From NCBI RefSeq assembly GCF_030246925.1, contig NZ_CP126740.1:2480001-2544000 (forward strand): a stretch of 64,000 nucleotides of DNA, in the 5' to 3' direction. This document shows, in pieces, positions 34,588 through 45,077 of the stretch. The DNA is from Microbacterium sp. zg-Y625. Its GTDB lineage: Bacteria > Actinomycetota > Actinomycetes > Actinomycetales > Microbacteriaceae. The position numbers and the translations under genes were made by a program. Position 1 is the stretch's first letter; every line of letters begins with the position of its first letter. The notes below the pieces were generated by a model, which was not told where the DNA came from, searched no databases, and saw only the letters and a program-made list of their open reading frames with translations.

Positions 34588-35510
34588 CGGCCGACCTCCT
34601 CGTCGATCACGGCCGCGCCCACGATTCCTCGGTCCGGCGCGGCCTCGGGATCGGGCTCCGGCTCGGGCTCCGACTCGTCGACCATGCCGAGGTAGATCTC
34701 CTCGAGTGCGGGCCGGCGGATCTCCAGCCCTTCCGGCTCACCCCCCAGCCGTGCGGCGAGCGCCGCTGTGAACTCCCAGGGCGTGGCGGTGCGCTCCTCG
34801 CGGACCACGCCCGCCTCGCGCCATACGACCCGGGGAGTGCGGGCCTCCTCGCCCCCGAACGTGGCCACGGGGCCGATCGCCTGCAGCCGACCGCGCGTGA
34901 TGACCGCGACCCGGTCAGCGAGCTGGGCGGCCTCGTCGAGGTAATGGGTGGTGAGCAGGATCGTGGTCCCCTCGGACTGCAGCCGCCGGATGAGCTCCCA
35001 GAACTCCCGCCGCGCCTGCGGGTCGAAGCCTGTCGTCGGTTCGTCGAGGAACAGCAGCTCCGGGCGGCCGATGATCCCCAGCGCGACGTCGACGCGGCGC
35101 TGCTGGCCGCCCGACAGCTTCGCGATGCGCGTGCCCGCCTGCTGCTCGAGGCCGACCGCGGCGATCACCTCGTCGACGTCGCGCGGCCGCGGGTAGTACA
35201 GGGCGAACTGACGCAGCTGCTCGCGCACCGTGTAGACACCGGCCTGGCCGGCGGACTGCAGCACGATGCCGATCCGCGCCTTCCACTCCAGGCTGGCCGT
35301 GCCGGGATCGGCGCCCAGCACCGAGACGTCACCGCCGGTCCGACGCCGATACCCCTCGAGGATCTCGACCGTGGTGGATTTGCCGGCGCCGTTCGGACCG
35401 AGCAGCGCGAATGTTTCGCCCCGGGCGATCTCGAAACTCACGTCGTCTACCACGGCGGCGCCGCCGTACGTCTTGCGCAGGTTCCGCACCCGTACGGCAT
35501 CACTGTCCAT
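34584..35510 (-). CDS. ABC exporter ATPase, DrrA/CcmA-like
   Basis: 308 residues, single ABC domain: Walker A GPNGAGKST at residues 38-46, Q-loop in GIVLQSAG, signature LSGGQQRR from residue 132 and Walker B LLFLDEPTTGFD from 152. The C-terminal extension after residue 225, with EIRRPALEEIYLGMV and an acidic Glu-Pro repeat, is typical of DrrA-like ATPases. It drives the ABC-2 permease encoded downstream with a 4-nt overlap. ATG 35510 is where homology begins; the frame open to 35792 is intergenic. Confidence 0.95.
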   Translation of the reverse strand: MDSDAVRVRNLRKTYGGAAVVDDVSFEIARGETFALLGPNGAGKSTTVEILEGYRRRTGGDVSVLGADPGTASLEWKARIGIVLQSAGQAGVYTVREQLRQFALYYPRPRDVDEVIAAVGLEQQAGTRIAKLSGGQQRRVDVALGIIGRPELLFLDEPTTGFDPQARREFWELIRRLQSEGTTILLTTHYLDEAAQLADRVAVITRGRLQAIGPVATFGGEEARTPRVVWREAGVVREERTATPWEFTAALAARLGGEPEGLEIRRPALEEIYLGMVDESEPEPEPDPEAAPDRGIVGAAVIDEEVGR

Positions 35511-35832
35511 GTGACCAGCTTGGGGCCTGCGGGCCGCATTACCCAGTGTCCGCCCGATCGAGCACCTGTCGACTGGCTGTCGATTGCCTGTGCGGTGACC
35601 GGGATGCGTGTCGGGGTCGCGCTCGCGTTCGCGTCCGGCAGCGGCGGCATCCGCCCCGCCGTTTCCTCGGAGATCGACGCCGAATCGGAGCCAGATGCGG
35701 CATCCGTTCCGAAGAACCGCCGATCCCCGAACCTGCGGCGAGGATGCCACCCCGCGCCCCCGCACGCGCGGCATCCGCCGTCGACAAGGCACGGGGGCAT
35801 CGCCCGCAAGCGCCTGCGGCTACGCTCGTAGC
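35511..35832. other. 322-nt gap between divergent genes; promoter region for aspC
   Basis: No gene or RNA is supported here; the open frames on both strands are typical of high-GC filler. On the plus strand TACGCT (35821-35826) ends six nt before the GTG start of aspC, which fits a leaderless transcript. The left end should hold the promoter of the ABC exporter pair, but I cannot identify it. Confidence 0.5.
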
Positions 35833-37032
35833 GTGACTGAACGCGCTCCCCTCTCCCGCAAGCTCTCCGCCATCGCCGAGTCCGCGACCCTGAAGGTGGA
35901 TGCCAAGGCGAAGTCGCTGCAGGCGGCCGGTCGCCCCGTCATCTCGTATGCGGCAGGCGAGCCCGACTTCGCCACCCCGCAGTTCATCGTCGACGCCGCC
36001 GCCGAGGCGCTGCGCGACCCGGCGAACTACCGCTACACCCCCGCCGTGGGGCTCCCCGTGCTGCGCGACGCGATCGTCGCCAAGACGCTGCGCGACTCGG
36101 GGCTCGAGGTCTCGCCCTCTCAGGTGATCGTGACCAACGGCGGCAAGCACGCCGTCTACCAGGCGTTCCAGACGGTCGTGAACCCGGGCGACGAGGTGCT
36201 GCTGCCGGCGCCGTACTGGACCACGTACCCCGAGGCGATCGCCCTGGCAGACGGCATCCCCGTCGAGGTGTTCGCCGGAGCCGACCAGGAGTACAAGGTC
36301 ACCGTCGAGCAGCTCGAGGCGGCCCGCACCGACAAGACGACGGTGCTCGTCTTCGTCTCCCCGTCCAACCCGACCGGCTCGGTCTACACCGCCGAGGAGA
36401 CGCAGGCGATCGGCGAATGGGCGCTCGAGCACGGCATCTGGGTGATCACCGACGAGATCTACCAGAACCTCGTCTACGAGGGCGCGCGCGCCGTGTCGAT
36501 CGTCGAGGCCGTGCCGGAGCTCGCGGGTCAGACCCTCCTGGTCAACGGCGTCGCGAAGACCTATGCGATGACCGGCTGGCGCGTGGGCTGGATGGTCGGC
36601 CCCGCCGACGCCATCAAGCTCGCCGGAAACCTGCAGTCGCACCTCACCTCGAACGTCAACAACATCGCCCAGCGCGCAGCTCTCGCGGCCCTGACCGGTC
36701 CGCAGGAGGAGGTCGAGGAGATGCGCCAGGCGTTCGACCGCCGCCGCCGCCTCATCGTCGAAGAGCTGTCGAAGATCGAGGGTGTCACTGTGCCGAACCC
36801 GCTGGGCGCGTTCTACGTGTACCCGGACGTCACCGGTCTTCTCGGCCGCACGTGGGGCGGCGTCACGCCCACCACGTCGCTGGAGCTCGCCGACCTCATC
36901 CTCGACCAGGCCGAGGTGGCCGTGGTGCCGGGCGAGGCCTTCGGCCCCTCCGGATACCTTCGCCTGTCGTACGCACTCGGCGACGACCAGCTGCTCGAGG
37001 GCGTGCGGCGCCTGCAGGACCTCTTCGCCTGA
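35833..37032 (+). CDS. aspC: Aspartate aminotransferase (class I PLP)
   Basis: 399 residues. Class I aminotransferase with PLP Lys242 in [16 protein letters not shown], Asp207 in [14 protein letters not shown], and the substrate-binding NPTG ([12 protein letters not shown]). [15 protein letters not shown] is typical of the thermophilic/actinobacterial Ib subgroup of aspartate aminotransferases. Interconverts aspartate and 2-oxoglutarate with oxaloacetate and glutamate. GTG 35833 is the start because the domain begins immediately after and a -10-like hexamer is six nt before. Other amino acids as substrate are possible. Confidence 0.95.
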   Translation: MTERAPLSRKLSAIAESATLKVDAKAKSLQAAGRPVISYAAGEPDFATPQFIVDAAAEALRDPANYRYTPAVGLPVLRDAIVAKTLRDSGLEVSPSQVIVTNGGKHAVYQAFQTVVNPGDEVLLPAPYWTTYPEAIALADGIPVEVFAGADQEYKVTVEQLEAARTDKTTVLVFVSPSNPTGSVYTAEETQAIGEWALEHGIWVITDEIYQNLVYEGARAVSIVEAVPELAGQTLLVNGVAKTYAMTGWRVGWMVGPADAIKLAGNLQSHLTSNVNNIAQRAALAALTGPQEEVEEMRQAFDRRRRLIVEELSKIEGVTVPNPLGAFYVYPDVTGLLGRTWGGVTPTTSLELADLILDQAEVAVVPGEAFGPSGYLRLSYALGDDQLLEGVRRLQDLFA

Positions 37033-37137
37033 CCCGGGTCGGATCCGGCACCGTCTCCGCCCGCGCGCCCGCGCCCCGCGCCCCGCCCGCACCCACCCGC
37101 TCACCCGTCGCAAAACGTCGGCTGCCGACACGCCGGA

Positions 37138-37163
37138 CGACCATCCGCGACAGGCGAGCGCAC
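37138..37163. repeat. Dispersed repeat copy (tccgcgacaggcgagc core)
   Basis: Second copy of the element at 21191-21214; 22 of 24 positions agree. It lies 105 nt after the aspC stop and runs directly into the 15-bp tandem array. Confidence 0.6.
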
Positions 37164-37168
37164 GGCAC

Positions 37169-37243
37169 GCGAGCGGATGCCACGCGAGCGGATGCCACGC
37201 GAGCGGATGCCAGGCGAGCGGATGCCGCGCGAGCGGATGCCGC
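37169..37243. repeat. Five tandem copies of a 15-bp unit
   Basis: Unit gcgagcggatgccac, copies at 37169, 37184, 37199, 37214 and 37229; only the last two bases vary (ac, ac, ag, gc, gc), and a sixth copy decays after gcga. There are no spacers and no associated genes. It occupies the gap between aspC and murB. Confidence 0.9.
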
Positions 37244-37295
37244 GCGACCGGCGACACCGCGCAGGCCCCGCGCAGCGAAGCGCCGGCGAGGCCCG

Positions 37296-38435
37296 CTAGA
37301 GCTCGACGCCCACCAGTACCGGCTCGGGCTGCAGGATGAGACCGAAATCGGACTGCACCCGCTGCTGGATGAAGCGGGCGAGCTCGGCGATCTCGGCGGC
37401 CGTGGCCGAGCCGCGGTTGGTGAGCGCCAGGGCGTGCTTCGTCGACAGCCCGGCGCGCGATCGCGGCAACCGGAAGCCCTTGCGCAGCCCCGCATGCTCG
37501 ATGAGCCACGCCGCGCTCACCTTGACCTCCGACTCCTGCGCCACCGGCGCCGGCACGTTGCCGTCGAATTGCGAGAGCGGGATGACGGTGATGGCCGACG
37601 CGTCGGGGGTCATCGGCCATCGCGGGCACTCCGGCGGGAGCGTTCGGGCGAAGCTCGCCGAGACGACCGCGTTCTGGAAGAACGAGCCGGCGCTGTAGGT
37701 GTCGGGGTCGGCGTCGTCGAGCACCATCCCCTTCGCCCGGCGCGTGGCGAGCACCGTCTGACGCACCCAGTCCAGCGTCACCGTGGTATCCGGCTCGAGT
37801 CGCAGCGCCTGACGCAGCTGAGCACCGCGCACCGGGAACTCACCGTGCCCGACGTCGGCGAGCTCCAGCGTCAGGGAGACGATGACCCCGCGCCGCTGGG
37901 GTCCCGTGCCGTAGTGGTCCTTGAGCACCGACGTACGAAAGCCCAGGCCGAGCTGGGAGGCGGGAACGGTCTCGACCTCGCCGGTCGACTCGTCCAGCAG
38001 CTCGATCTCGACGAGGGTCTGCACGATCTCCTGGCCGTAGGCACCGACGTTCTGGATGGGCGCCGCTCCCGCGGTGCCGGGAATGCCGGACATCGCCTCG
38101 ATCCCGGCCAGTCCCTCGGTGACGGTGTACGCCACCAGCTCGTCCCAGTCGTGACCGGCCTGCACCCGCAGACGCACGAACCCGTCGCGGGGTGACCCCA
38201 GACGCTCGATGCCGCGGCTTCGGACCAGCACGACGGTGCCGTCGAACGGCTGGTCGGACACCAGCAGGTTGGAGCCGCCGCCGACGATGAGCCACGGCTC
38301 GCCGTCAGCCCAGATCCGTCGCATCGTGTCGACGAGCTCGTCGCGCGTCTGCGCCTCGACGAGACGCTGCGGGGTGCCGCCGACGCGCAGCGTCGTCAGC
38401 TGCGCCAGCGAAGGAGCGGGAGTGATCTCCGGCAT
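37296..38435 (-). CDS. murB: UDP-N-acetylenolpyruvoylglucosamine reductase
   Basis: 379 residues. FAD-binding region TLRVGGTPQRLVEA, IVGGGSNLLVSD and SGIPGTAGAAPIQNVGAYGQEI; the catalytic Ser is in YSAGSFFQNAVVS. Reduces UDP-GlcNAc-enolpyruvate to UDP-MurNAc in cytoplasmic peptidoglycan synthesis. ATG 38435 is preceded by GGAGATCA. The two hot-dog dehydratase genes lie directly upstream, the first only 1 nt away, an arrangement seen in other actinobacteria. It is the last gene of that operon. Confidence 0.97.
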   Translation of the reverse strand: MPEITPAPSLAQLTTLRVGGTPQRLVEAQTRDELVDTMRRIWADGEPWLIVGGGSNLLVSDQPFDGTVVLVRSRGIERLGSPRDGFVRLRVQAGHDWDELVAYTVTEGLAGIEAMSGIPGTAGAAPIQNVGAYGQEIVQTLVEIELLDESTGEVETVPASQLGLGFRTSVLKDHYGTGPQRRGVIVSLTLELADVGHGEFPVRGAQLRQALRLEPDTTVTLDWVRQTVLATRRAKGMVLDDADPDTYSAGSFFQNAVVSASFARTLPPECPRWPMTPDASAITVIPLSQFDGNVPAPVAQESEVKVSAAWLIEHAGLRKGFRLPRSRAGLSTKHALALTNRGSATAAEIAELARFIQQRVQSDFGLILQPEPVLVGVEL

Positions 38436-38436
38436 G

Positions 38437-38838
38437 TCAGCGGCGCACCCGCACCTGGGCCTTGCCGAGCACGGTCGTCGCCGCACTGGAGACGGTGAGG
38501 TCGATGCGAAGCGTCTCCTCGTCGAGCGCGCCCACGGTGGCGACGACCTCGACGTCGGCGCCCGCTTCGGCGTCGACGACGACGGGGCGCGTGAAGCGCA
38601 CGCCGTACTCGAGGATGCGACCGGAGTCGCCGAGCCACGGGACGATGGTCTCAACGGCCAGGCCCATCGTCAGCATGCCGTGGGCCAGCACACCGGGCAG
38701 TCCGACACGGGCGGCCACGTCGTCGCGGTAGTGGATCGGATTGAAGTCCCCGGATGCACCGGCGTACCGCACCAGCGACTCACGGGTGAGGTGCACCGTG
38801 CGCTGCGCGACGACGTCTCCGACGGTGAGCTCGCTCAT
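38437..38838 (-). CDS. MaoC-family hot-dog dehydratase (HadB-like)
   Basis: 133 residues. Hot-dog fold with the hydratase 2 motif YAGASGDFNPIHYRDDVAARVGLPGVLAHGMLTMG, in which Asp and His are catalytic. It overlaps the partner gene by ATGA. In mycobacteria the equivalent HadA-HadB pair forms a (3R)-hydroxyacyl-ACP dehydratase; here, outside the mycolic acid group, it probably acts in another acyl dehydration and the natural substrate is open. It is followed by murB after 1 nt. Confidence 0.93.
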   Translation of the reverse strand: MSELTVGDVVAQRTVHLTRESLVRYAGASGDFNPIHYRDDVAARVGLPGVLAHGMLTMGLAVETIVPWLGDSGRILEYGVRFTRPVVVDAEAGADVEVVATVGALDEETLRIDLTVSSAATTVLGKAQVRVRR

Positions 38839-39293
38839 GCGTCCTCCCCTCCCACCAGCAGCACCGAGACGGCCGTCACGACGTGGTCGCCGGCGGCATC
38901 CGTCATCTCGGTCTCGCTCGTGACCATCGCACCCTTGCCGAACGGGCGCACCGTCGTCACCGCCAGCGTCGCCGTGATCTGATCCCCGGCCACGATCGGC
39001 CGCGAGTAGCGGAAGCGCTGCTCGGCGTGGATCGTGCGCTCCAGCGCGATGCCCGAATCCGGCTGGGAGAGCAGCTGCTGCAGCGCGATGTCCTGCACCA
39101 CCATGGCGAACGTAGGCGGAGCCACGACGTCGGCATATCCCAGCGCCTGAGCTGCGGTCGGGTCGGTGTGCTGCGGGTCGGTGGCGAAGACGGCGCGGGC
39201 GAATTCGCGCACCTTCTCGCGCCCCACGAGGTACGGCGGGGTCGGCGGGAGGACTCGGCCGACGAGCTCGGGATTCACGGACACGCGTTCCAT
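38835..39293 (-). CDS. MaoC-like N-terminal hot-dog protein (HadA-like, UPF0336)
   Basis: 152 residues. The FAS1-like dehydratase region is seen in VGREKVREFARAVFATDPQHTDP and ADVVAPPTFAMVVQDIALQQLL, with the hot-dog core ERTIHAEQRFRYSRPIVAGDQI. HadA-type subunits supply the substrate pocket while HadB supplies catalysis. The start codon at 39293 begins MERVSVNPELVG, and the family normally begins at this point. It is first in a three-gene operon with the HadB-like gene and murB. Confidence 0.93.
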   Translation of the reverse strand: MERVSVNPELVGRVLPPTPPYLVGREKVREFARAVFATDPQHTDPTAAQALGYADVVAPPTFAMVVQDIALQQLLSQPDSGIALERTIHAEQRFRYSRPIVAGDQITATLAVTTVRPFGKGAMVTSETEMTDAAGDHVVTAVSVLLVGGEDA

Positions 39294-39323
39294 CCTCCCA
39301 CAGCCCCGCCGACCGTCAGCTGT

Positions 39324-40121
39324 CTACGACCGCCGCGAACGAAGGGCCCGCAGCGCCATCTGAACCGCGATGAAGGCGAGGAAGACGGTGAACAGGATGT
39401 TCGCGGTGAAGGGGTCCAGCAGGGTCGCGATCCAGGCGCCGAGCGCCGTCGTCGTGCAGGCGGCCACGCCCACGAGCGCTGCGGCGACGAGGTCGACGTT
39501 GCCACGGCGGATGTTGCCGATCGTCCCCGACAGCGCGGTGGGGATCATCATCAGCAGCGACGTGCCCTTGGCGACGAGGTCGCTGGTGCCGAAGAGCACC
39601 ATGAGCGCCGGCACGACCACGACTCCCCCGCCGACGCCCAGAAGGCCGGCCAGGATGCCGGTGATGAAGCCGAGCGCCACGAGCCCCAGGCCGGTGCCCC
39701 AATTCAGCACCAGCTCGGCGTCGCGCGAGGGCACCACGATGAACAGCGACACGATGACGGCGACGAGGAACGCGACGAAACCCCAGCGCAGGGCGTTCTG
39801 GTTCACGCGCGCCAGCAGCCAGGAGCCCAGCTGGGCTCCCACGACCGCGGCCGCCGCGAGGATCAGTGCGGGAACCCACGCGACCGAGCCGTTCACCGCG
39901 TAGGAGATGACGCCCACCGTCGCCGTCGGAACGATCGCGGCCAGGGACGTGCCGGCCGCAAGCCGCTGGTCGAAGTGCAGCAGCAGCACCAGCAGCGGCA
40001 CGATGACCGTGCCGCCGCCCACGCCGAAGAGGCCCGAGAGCAGCCCGGCCGCGAGGCCGACGCCGAGGCAGGTGAGGATGAAGCGGGGGGTGCGCCGAGC
40101 GGGCGCTGCGGAATCGGTCAT
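39324..40121 (-). CDS. TauE/SafE-family sulfite/organosulfonate exporter
   Basis: 265 residues, about eight membrane segments in two repeated halves. Family marks are the paired LLSGLFGVGGGTVIVPLLV and GILAGLLGVGGGVVVVPALMV motifs. Members export sulfoacetate, sulfite or related anions, but most are uncharacterised. ATG 40121 is used; an in-frame TTG at 40127 would give a 4-nt overlap with the DUF2510 gene's stop. No sulfur metabolism gene is nearby to support a substrate. Confidence 0.92.
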   Translation of the reverse strand: MTDSAAPARRTPRFILTCLGVGLAAGLLSGLFGVGGGTVIVPLLVLLLHFDQRLAAGTSLAAIVPTATVGVISYAVNGSVAWVPALILAAAAVVGAQLGSWLLARVNQNALRWGFVAFLVAVIVSLFIVVPSRDAELVLNWGTGLGLVALGFITGILAGLLGVGGGVVVVPALMVLFGTSDLVAKGTSLLMMIPTALSGTIGNIRRGNVDLVAAALVGVAACTTTALGAWIATLLDPFTANILFTVFLAFIAVQMALRALRSRRS

Positions 40122-40123
40122 CG

Positions 40124-40978
40124 TCAATACACGTCGTCGATCGCCCAGCCGCCGTCCGCCCGCACGAGGGTGTACTCGTAGGGGGATGCCACAGGCTCCG
40201 GATCGGCCAGGGGCTCGCCGGTCTCATCGGTCAGGGTGAGGAAGCTCTCCGTCGTATGCACGGTGATGACCCCGTCCGCCTGTTCGACGGAGTCGACCTG
40301 GATCTCGTATTCGTCGGTGGCCGCGCCGAATCGCTCGGCCTCGGCCTCGAAGGCGGCGCAGTCGGTGAGGTCGAGCGCCTCGCGGAAGGATTCGGTCGTG
40401 GTGCGGAAGTACAGCTCGCAGTCCGCCTCGCTCCACGCTTCGTCGTACGCCTCCACGACCTCGACCGCCACGCGCTCCGCGTCGCCGCCGCTGCTCGCGC
40501 CGCCGGCGGTGAGCGCACCGATCACCCGCGGGATGAAGACCGCGGCGAGCACGATGAGGCCGATGACGACCACGCCCACCACGACGAAGACGATCCACAG
40601 CCGCGACCTGGCAGGCGGGTCGGCCGGCGGCGCGTACCCCGGGTACTCGGCGGGGGCACCGGTCGCGCCGGCAGCCGGCGGCACCGGGAAGCCGCCCGGG
40701 TAGCCGCCCACCGGCGCGTCCGTGGCGCCGGTGGCAGGGTACCCGGGGGTCGAGGGCGTCGTGCCGGCGGGCGCGATGCCTGCGGCCGCCGCAGCGGCGG
40801 GGTCGAGGTCGGCCAGCGCCTGAGCGGCAGAGGGCGTGGCCGGTGCCTCAGGAGCCGCCTCGGTCGCCACAGGCGTCCCCTGCGGCGCGGGCTGCACGTG
40901 CTCCGTCCAGGCGGACCCGTCCCACCACCGCTGTGTGCCGCTGCCGTCGTCGTACCAGCCGGGAGGCGTCGTGGTCAT
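40124..40978 (-). CDS. DUF2510-domain membrane protein
   Basis: 284 residues. The N-terminal DUF2510 domain is unmistakable (PPGWYDDGSGTQRWWDGSAW), followed by a Pro/Gly/Ala-rich linker, one transmembrane helix at about residues 127-150 (LWIVFVVVGVVVIGLIVLAAV) and an extracytoplasmic domain resembling NTF2/lumazine-binding-like folds (AVEVVEAYDEAWSEADCELYF). Two cysteines outside could form a disulfide. DUF2510 proteins are common in actinobacteria and of unknown role. It overlaps or abuts the TauE-type gene. Confidence 0.9.
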   Translation of the reverse strand: MTTTPPGWYDDGSGTQRWWDGSAWTEHVQPAPQGTPVATEAAPEAPATPSAAQALADLDPAAAAAAGIAPAGTTPSTPGYPATGATDAPVGGYPGGFPVPPAAGATGAPAEYPGYAPPADPPARSRLWIVFVVVGVVVIGLIVLAAVFIPRVIGALTAGGASSGGDAERVAVEVVEAYDEAWSEADCELYFRTTTESFREALDLTDCAAFEAEAERFGAATDEYEIQVDSVEQADGVITVHTTESFLTLTDETGEPLADPEPVASPYEYTLVRADGGWAIDDVY

Positions 40979-41053
40979 GGCGTTCCCCTCGCTTCTACGG
41001 CGCCCGCCGCCGCGCCCGTCAGCCTATCCGGCGCCGCAGCGATGCTCCGCCGC

Positions 41054-42590
<1,537 letters not shown>

Positions 42591-42732
42591 CAGTCGGGCG
42601 GCCCCAGCCTCCGGGCGCGCCGCCAAGAGGCTAGCCAGCCTCCCACGACCGGTCAATCCCCTTATGGCGGGGAGCCGGGCAGTCCTTAGGTGTTCCCACC
42701 CGCTCGCTTCTCGGGCGGCAGGGGAGGCGGAC

Positions 42733-44118
42733 ATGCACGGACGTGTGGAACGACGGGTCGTGGCTCTGACGCTCTCGGCCCTTGCACTGACGACGGCGGG
42801 GTGCGCCGTCGGCACCGGAGGAACCGACGACAGCGATGCCCAGTACGACCCGACGGCGGATCTCAGCGGTGAGCTGTCGGTCATGGGGTTCTCCGGCGTG
42901 GACGAGGTGGCGACCGCCCGCATGGAGCTGGCCGAAGAGGCCATGCCCGAGGTGTCGGTGACCCTCGCCGAGGGAGACCTGGACCTGCAGCAGCTGCTGT
43001 CGGCCGTCGCCACCGGCGAACCGCCGGATCTGGTGTACGCCAACCGCGACCAGATCGGCTCGCTCGCCGCACGCGGCGCGGTGATCCCCCTCGCCGGGTG
43101 CATCGAGGGCGAGGGCATTCCCACCGAGGACTTCGTGGAGCCCGCGCTGGCGCAGGTCACTCTGGGCGGCGAGGTCTACGGCATCCCGGAGTTCAACGCC
43201 GTGCAGCTGACGATGGCGAACGCCGACCTGCTCGGGGCGGCCGGGCTGACGATCGATGACGTCAACGGCTCGGACTGGGAGGCGATGTCCGCCGCCAGCG
43301 AGGCGATGACCGTGGGCGACGGCGGGTCGCTCTCGGTGATCGGGGTCGACAGCAAACTTCCCGAGTTCCTGCCGCTGTGGGCGAAGGCGAACGGCGTCGA
43401 GCTCATCTCGGAGGACGGGCGCACCGCGAATCTCGATGACCCCGGCGTCGTCGAGGCGCTCGAGTGGGCCGTGTCGATCTACGACGACCAGGGCGGCTTC
43501 AGTGCCGTGAAGGCCTACCGGGACTCCGCCGACTTCTTCGGCGAGGGAAACCAGTTCGCCGCCGGCCTGCTGGGAGCCATGCCGATGGAGCAGTGGTACG
43601 TGAATGTCCTGAACGACGTCTCTCCTGACGCACCGTTGGCCTTCGACACGGTGCGGGACCGGAGCGGCGCGCCGGTCGCATACGCCTCGGGATCGGCGTG
43701 GGCGATCCCGTCGGGCAGCGACAACGCCGAGGCCGCGTGCCGTTTCGCGCGTGTCATGACGTCGCTCGACGCGTGGCAGGCGGCGGCGGAGGCGCGGCTT
43801 GCGGCACGCGAGGCGGACGGCAAGCCGTTCACCGGCATCCTCACCGGCAACACCGAAGCCGACGCGATGATCCAGGGCATGACCACGTCGGGCGGTGAGC
43901 CATGGGACACCGCGGTCGCCGCCATGTACGAGGCCAACGACAACACGTTCTCGCTCCCTGCGAACCCGGCGGACGCCGAATTCAAGGCGGCGATGTTCGA
44001 CGCGGTGAACGCGGTGCTCAACGGCCAATCCGACCCGGAGACCGCGTTGGCGCAGGCGCAGCAGGCTGCACAGGAGGCGCTGGACGCCGGATGGGCCGAC
44101 ATCGAGTCAGGCGAGTGA
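42733..44118 (+). CDS. Extracellular carbohydrate-binding lipoprotein
   Basis: 461 residues. Signal peptide MHGRVERRVVALTLSALALTTAGC with the lipobox Cys near residue 24. The mature part is a family 1 solute-binding protein (VATGEPPDLVYANRDQIGSL, LTMANADLLGAAGLTIDDV). GGGGAGG precedes ATG 42733. It is first in a three-gene import operon with two permeases and no ATPase. No regulator lies next to it; a short palindrome (gaggct/agcctc) at 42627-42642 is upstream. The sugar is unknown. Confidence 0.95.
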   Translation: MHGRVERRVVALTLSALALTTAGCAVGTGGTDDSDAQYDPTADLSGELSVMGFSGVDEVATARMELAEEAMPEVSVTLAEGDLDLQQLLSAVATGEPPDLVYANRDQIGSLAARGAVIPLAGCIEGEGIPTEDFVEPALAQVTLGGEVYGIPEFNAVQLTMANADLLGAAGLTIDDVNGSDWEAMSAASEAMTVGDGGSLSVIGVDSKLPEFLPLWAKANGVELISEDGRTANLDDPGVVEALEWAVSIYDDQGGFSAVKAYRDSADFFGEGNQFAAGLLGAMPMEQWYVNVLNDVSPDAPLAFDTVRDRSGAPVAYASGSAWAIPSGSDNAEAACRFARVMTSLDAWQAAAEARLAAREADGKPFTGILTGNTEADAMIQGMTTSGGEPWDTAVAAMYEANDNTFSLPANPADAEFKAAMFDAVNAVLNGQSDPETALAQAQQAAQEALDAGWADIESGE

Positions 44119-45077
44119 TGGTGGCCGCGGCAGCCTCTGCCGTCGCACCCGACGCGTCGCGGGAACGTTCCCGCCGTCGCGCGCGGCGACGCTACGTGCG
44201 CTCGGCGTTGCTGTTCCTCAGCCCGTGGATCGTCGGTTTCCTCGTCTTCACCGCCTGGCCGCTGATCTACAGCGCGTACCTGTCCTTCACCGACTACGAC
44301 GTGATCAACGACCCCGAGTTCGTCGGGACGGCGAACTACACGCGCCTGTTCGAAGACCCCAAGATCGCTCTGGCCCTGGGCAACACCGTGATCTTCACCC
44401 TGCTGCAAGTGCCGTTGTACGTCCTCGTCTCGCTGGCGCTCGCCCTGCTGCTTGACCGGGCGGGGCGTTCGGCGGGCTTTTTCCGGACGGTGTTCTTCCT
44501 CCCCAAGATGACGCCGCCGGTGGCCGTGGGGGTGCTCTTCCTGCTGCTGTTCAACGGCCAGAGCGGCCTGATCAACACGGTGCTGGGGTGGTTCGGGATC
44601 GACGGGCCGGCGTGGACGACGGACCCGGCCTGGGTCAAACCGGGCCTCGTGCTCATGAGCCTGTGGACGGTGGGCGCGTCGATCATCATCCTGCTGGCGG
44701 CGCTGCAGAGCGTGCCGATCGAGTTGTACGAGTCGGCTCGCATCGACGGCGCCGGATTCTGGCGCCAGTCCCTCAGCGTGACGCTGCCGATGATCAGTCC
44801 CGCGCTGTTCTTCATCGTCGTGGTCAACACCATCGGGGGGCTGCAGACATTCGACGAGGCCTATACGGCCTTCTTCGGGTCGGGCAACACCACCTACAGC
44901 AACGACGCCGCGCTCTTCTATGTCATCTACCTGTTCCAGCAGGCGTTCGAGTTCCTGAACATGGGGTACGCCTCCGCCATGGCGTGGGTGCTCTTCGCGG
45001 TCATCATGGCGATCACCGCGGTACAGCTCGCCGTCTCGCGAAAGCTCGTCTACTACGAGGCGGAGGATCCGCGATGA
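44118..45077 (+). CDS. Carbohydrate ABC transporter permease, MalF/UgpA type
   Basis: 319 residues, about six membrane segments, the first at residues 30-50 (ALLFLSPWIVGFLVFTAWPL). The EAA-type loop reads YESARIDGAGFWRQSLSVTLP, with Ser instead of the first Ala. A basic Arg-rich N-terminus precedes the first helix. Start ATG 44118 overlaps the binding-protein stop by one base (TGATG). It is coupled to the next permease by ATGA. Confidence 0.95.
   Translation: MVAAAASAVAPDASRERSRRRARRRYVRSALLFLSPWIVGFLVFTAWPLIYSAYLSFTDYDVINDPEFVGTANYTRLFEDPKIALALGNTVIFTLLQVPLYVLVSLALALLLDRAGRSAGFFRTVFFLPKMTPPVAVGVLFLLLFNGQSGLINTVLGWFGIDGPAWTTDPAWVKPGLVLMSLWTVGASIIILLAALQSVPIELYESARIDGAGFWRQSLSVTLPMISPALFFIVVVNTIGGLQTFDEAYTAFFGSGNTTYSNDAALFYVIYLFQQAFEFLNMGYASAMAWVLFAVIMAITAVQLAVSRKLVYYEAEDPR

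Noticed and set aside
37169..37243. CRISPR-like array
   Set aside because: The repeats are direct and contiguous without spacers and there are no cas genes; it is a short minisatellite.
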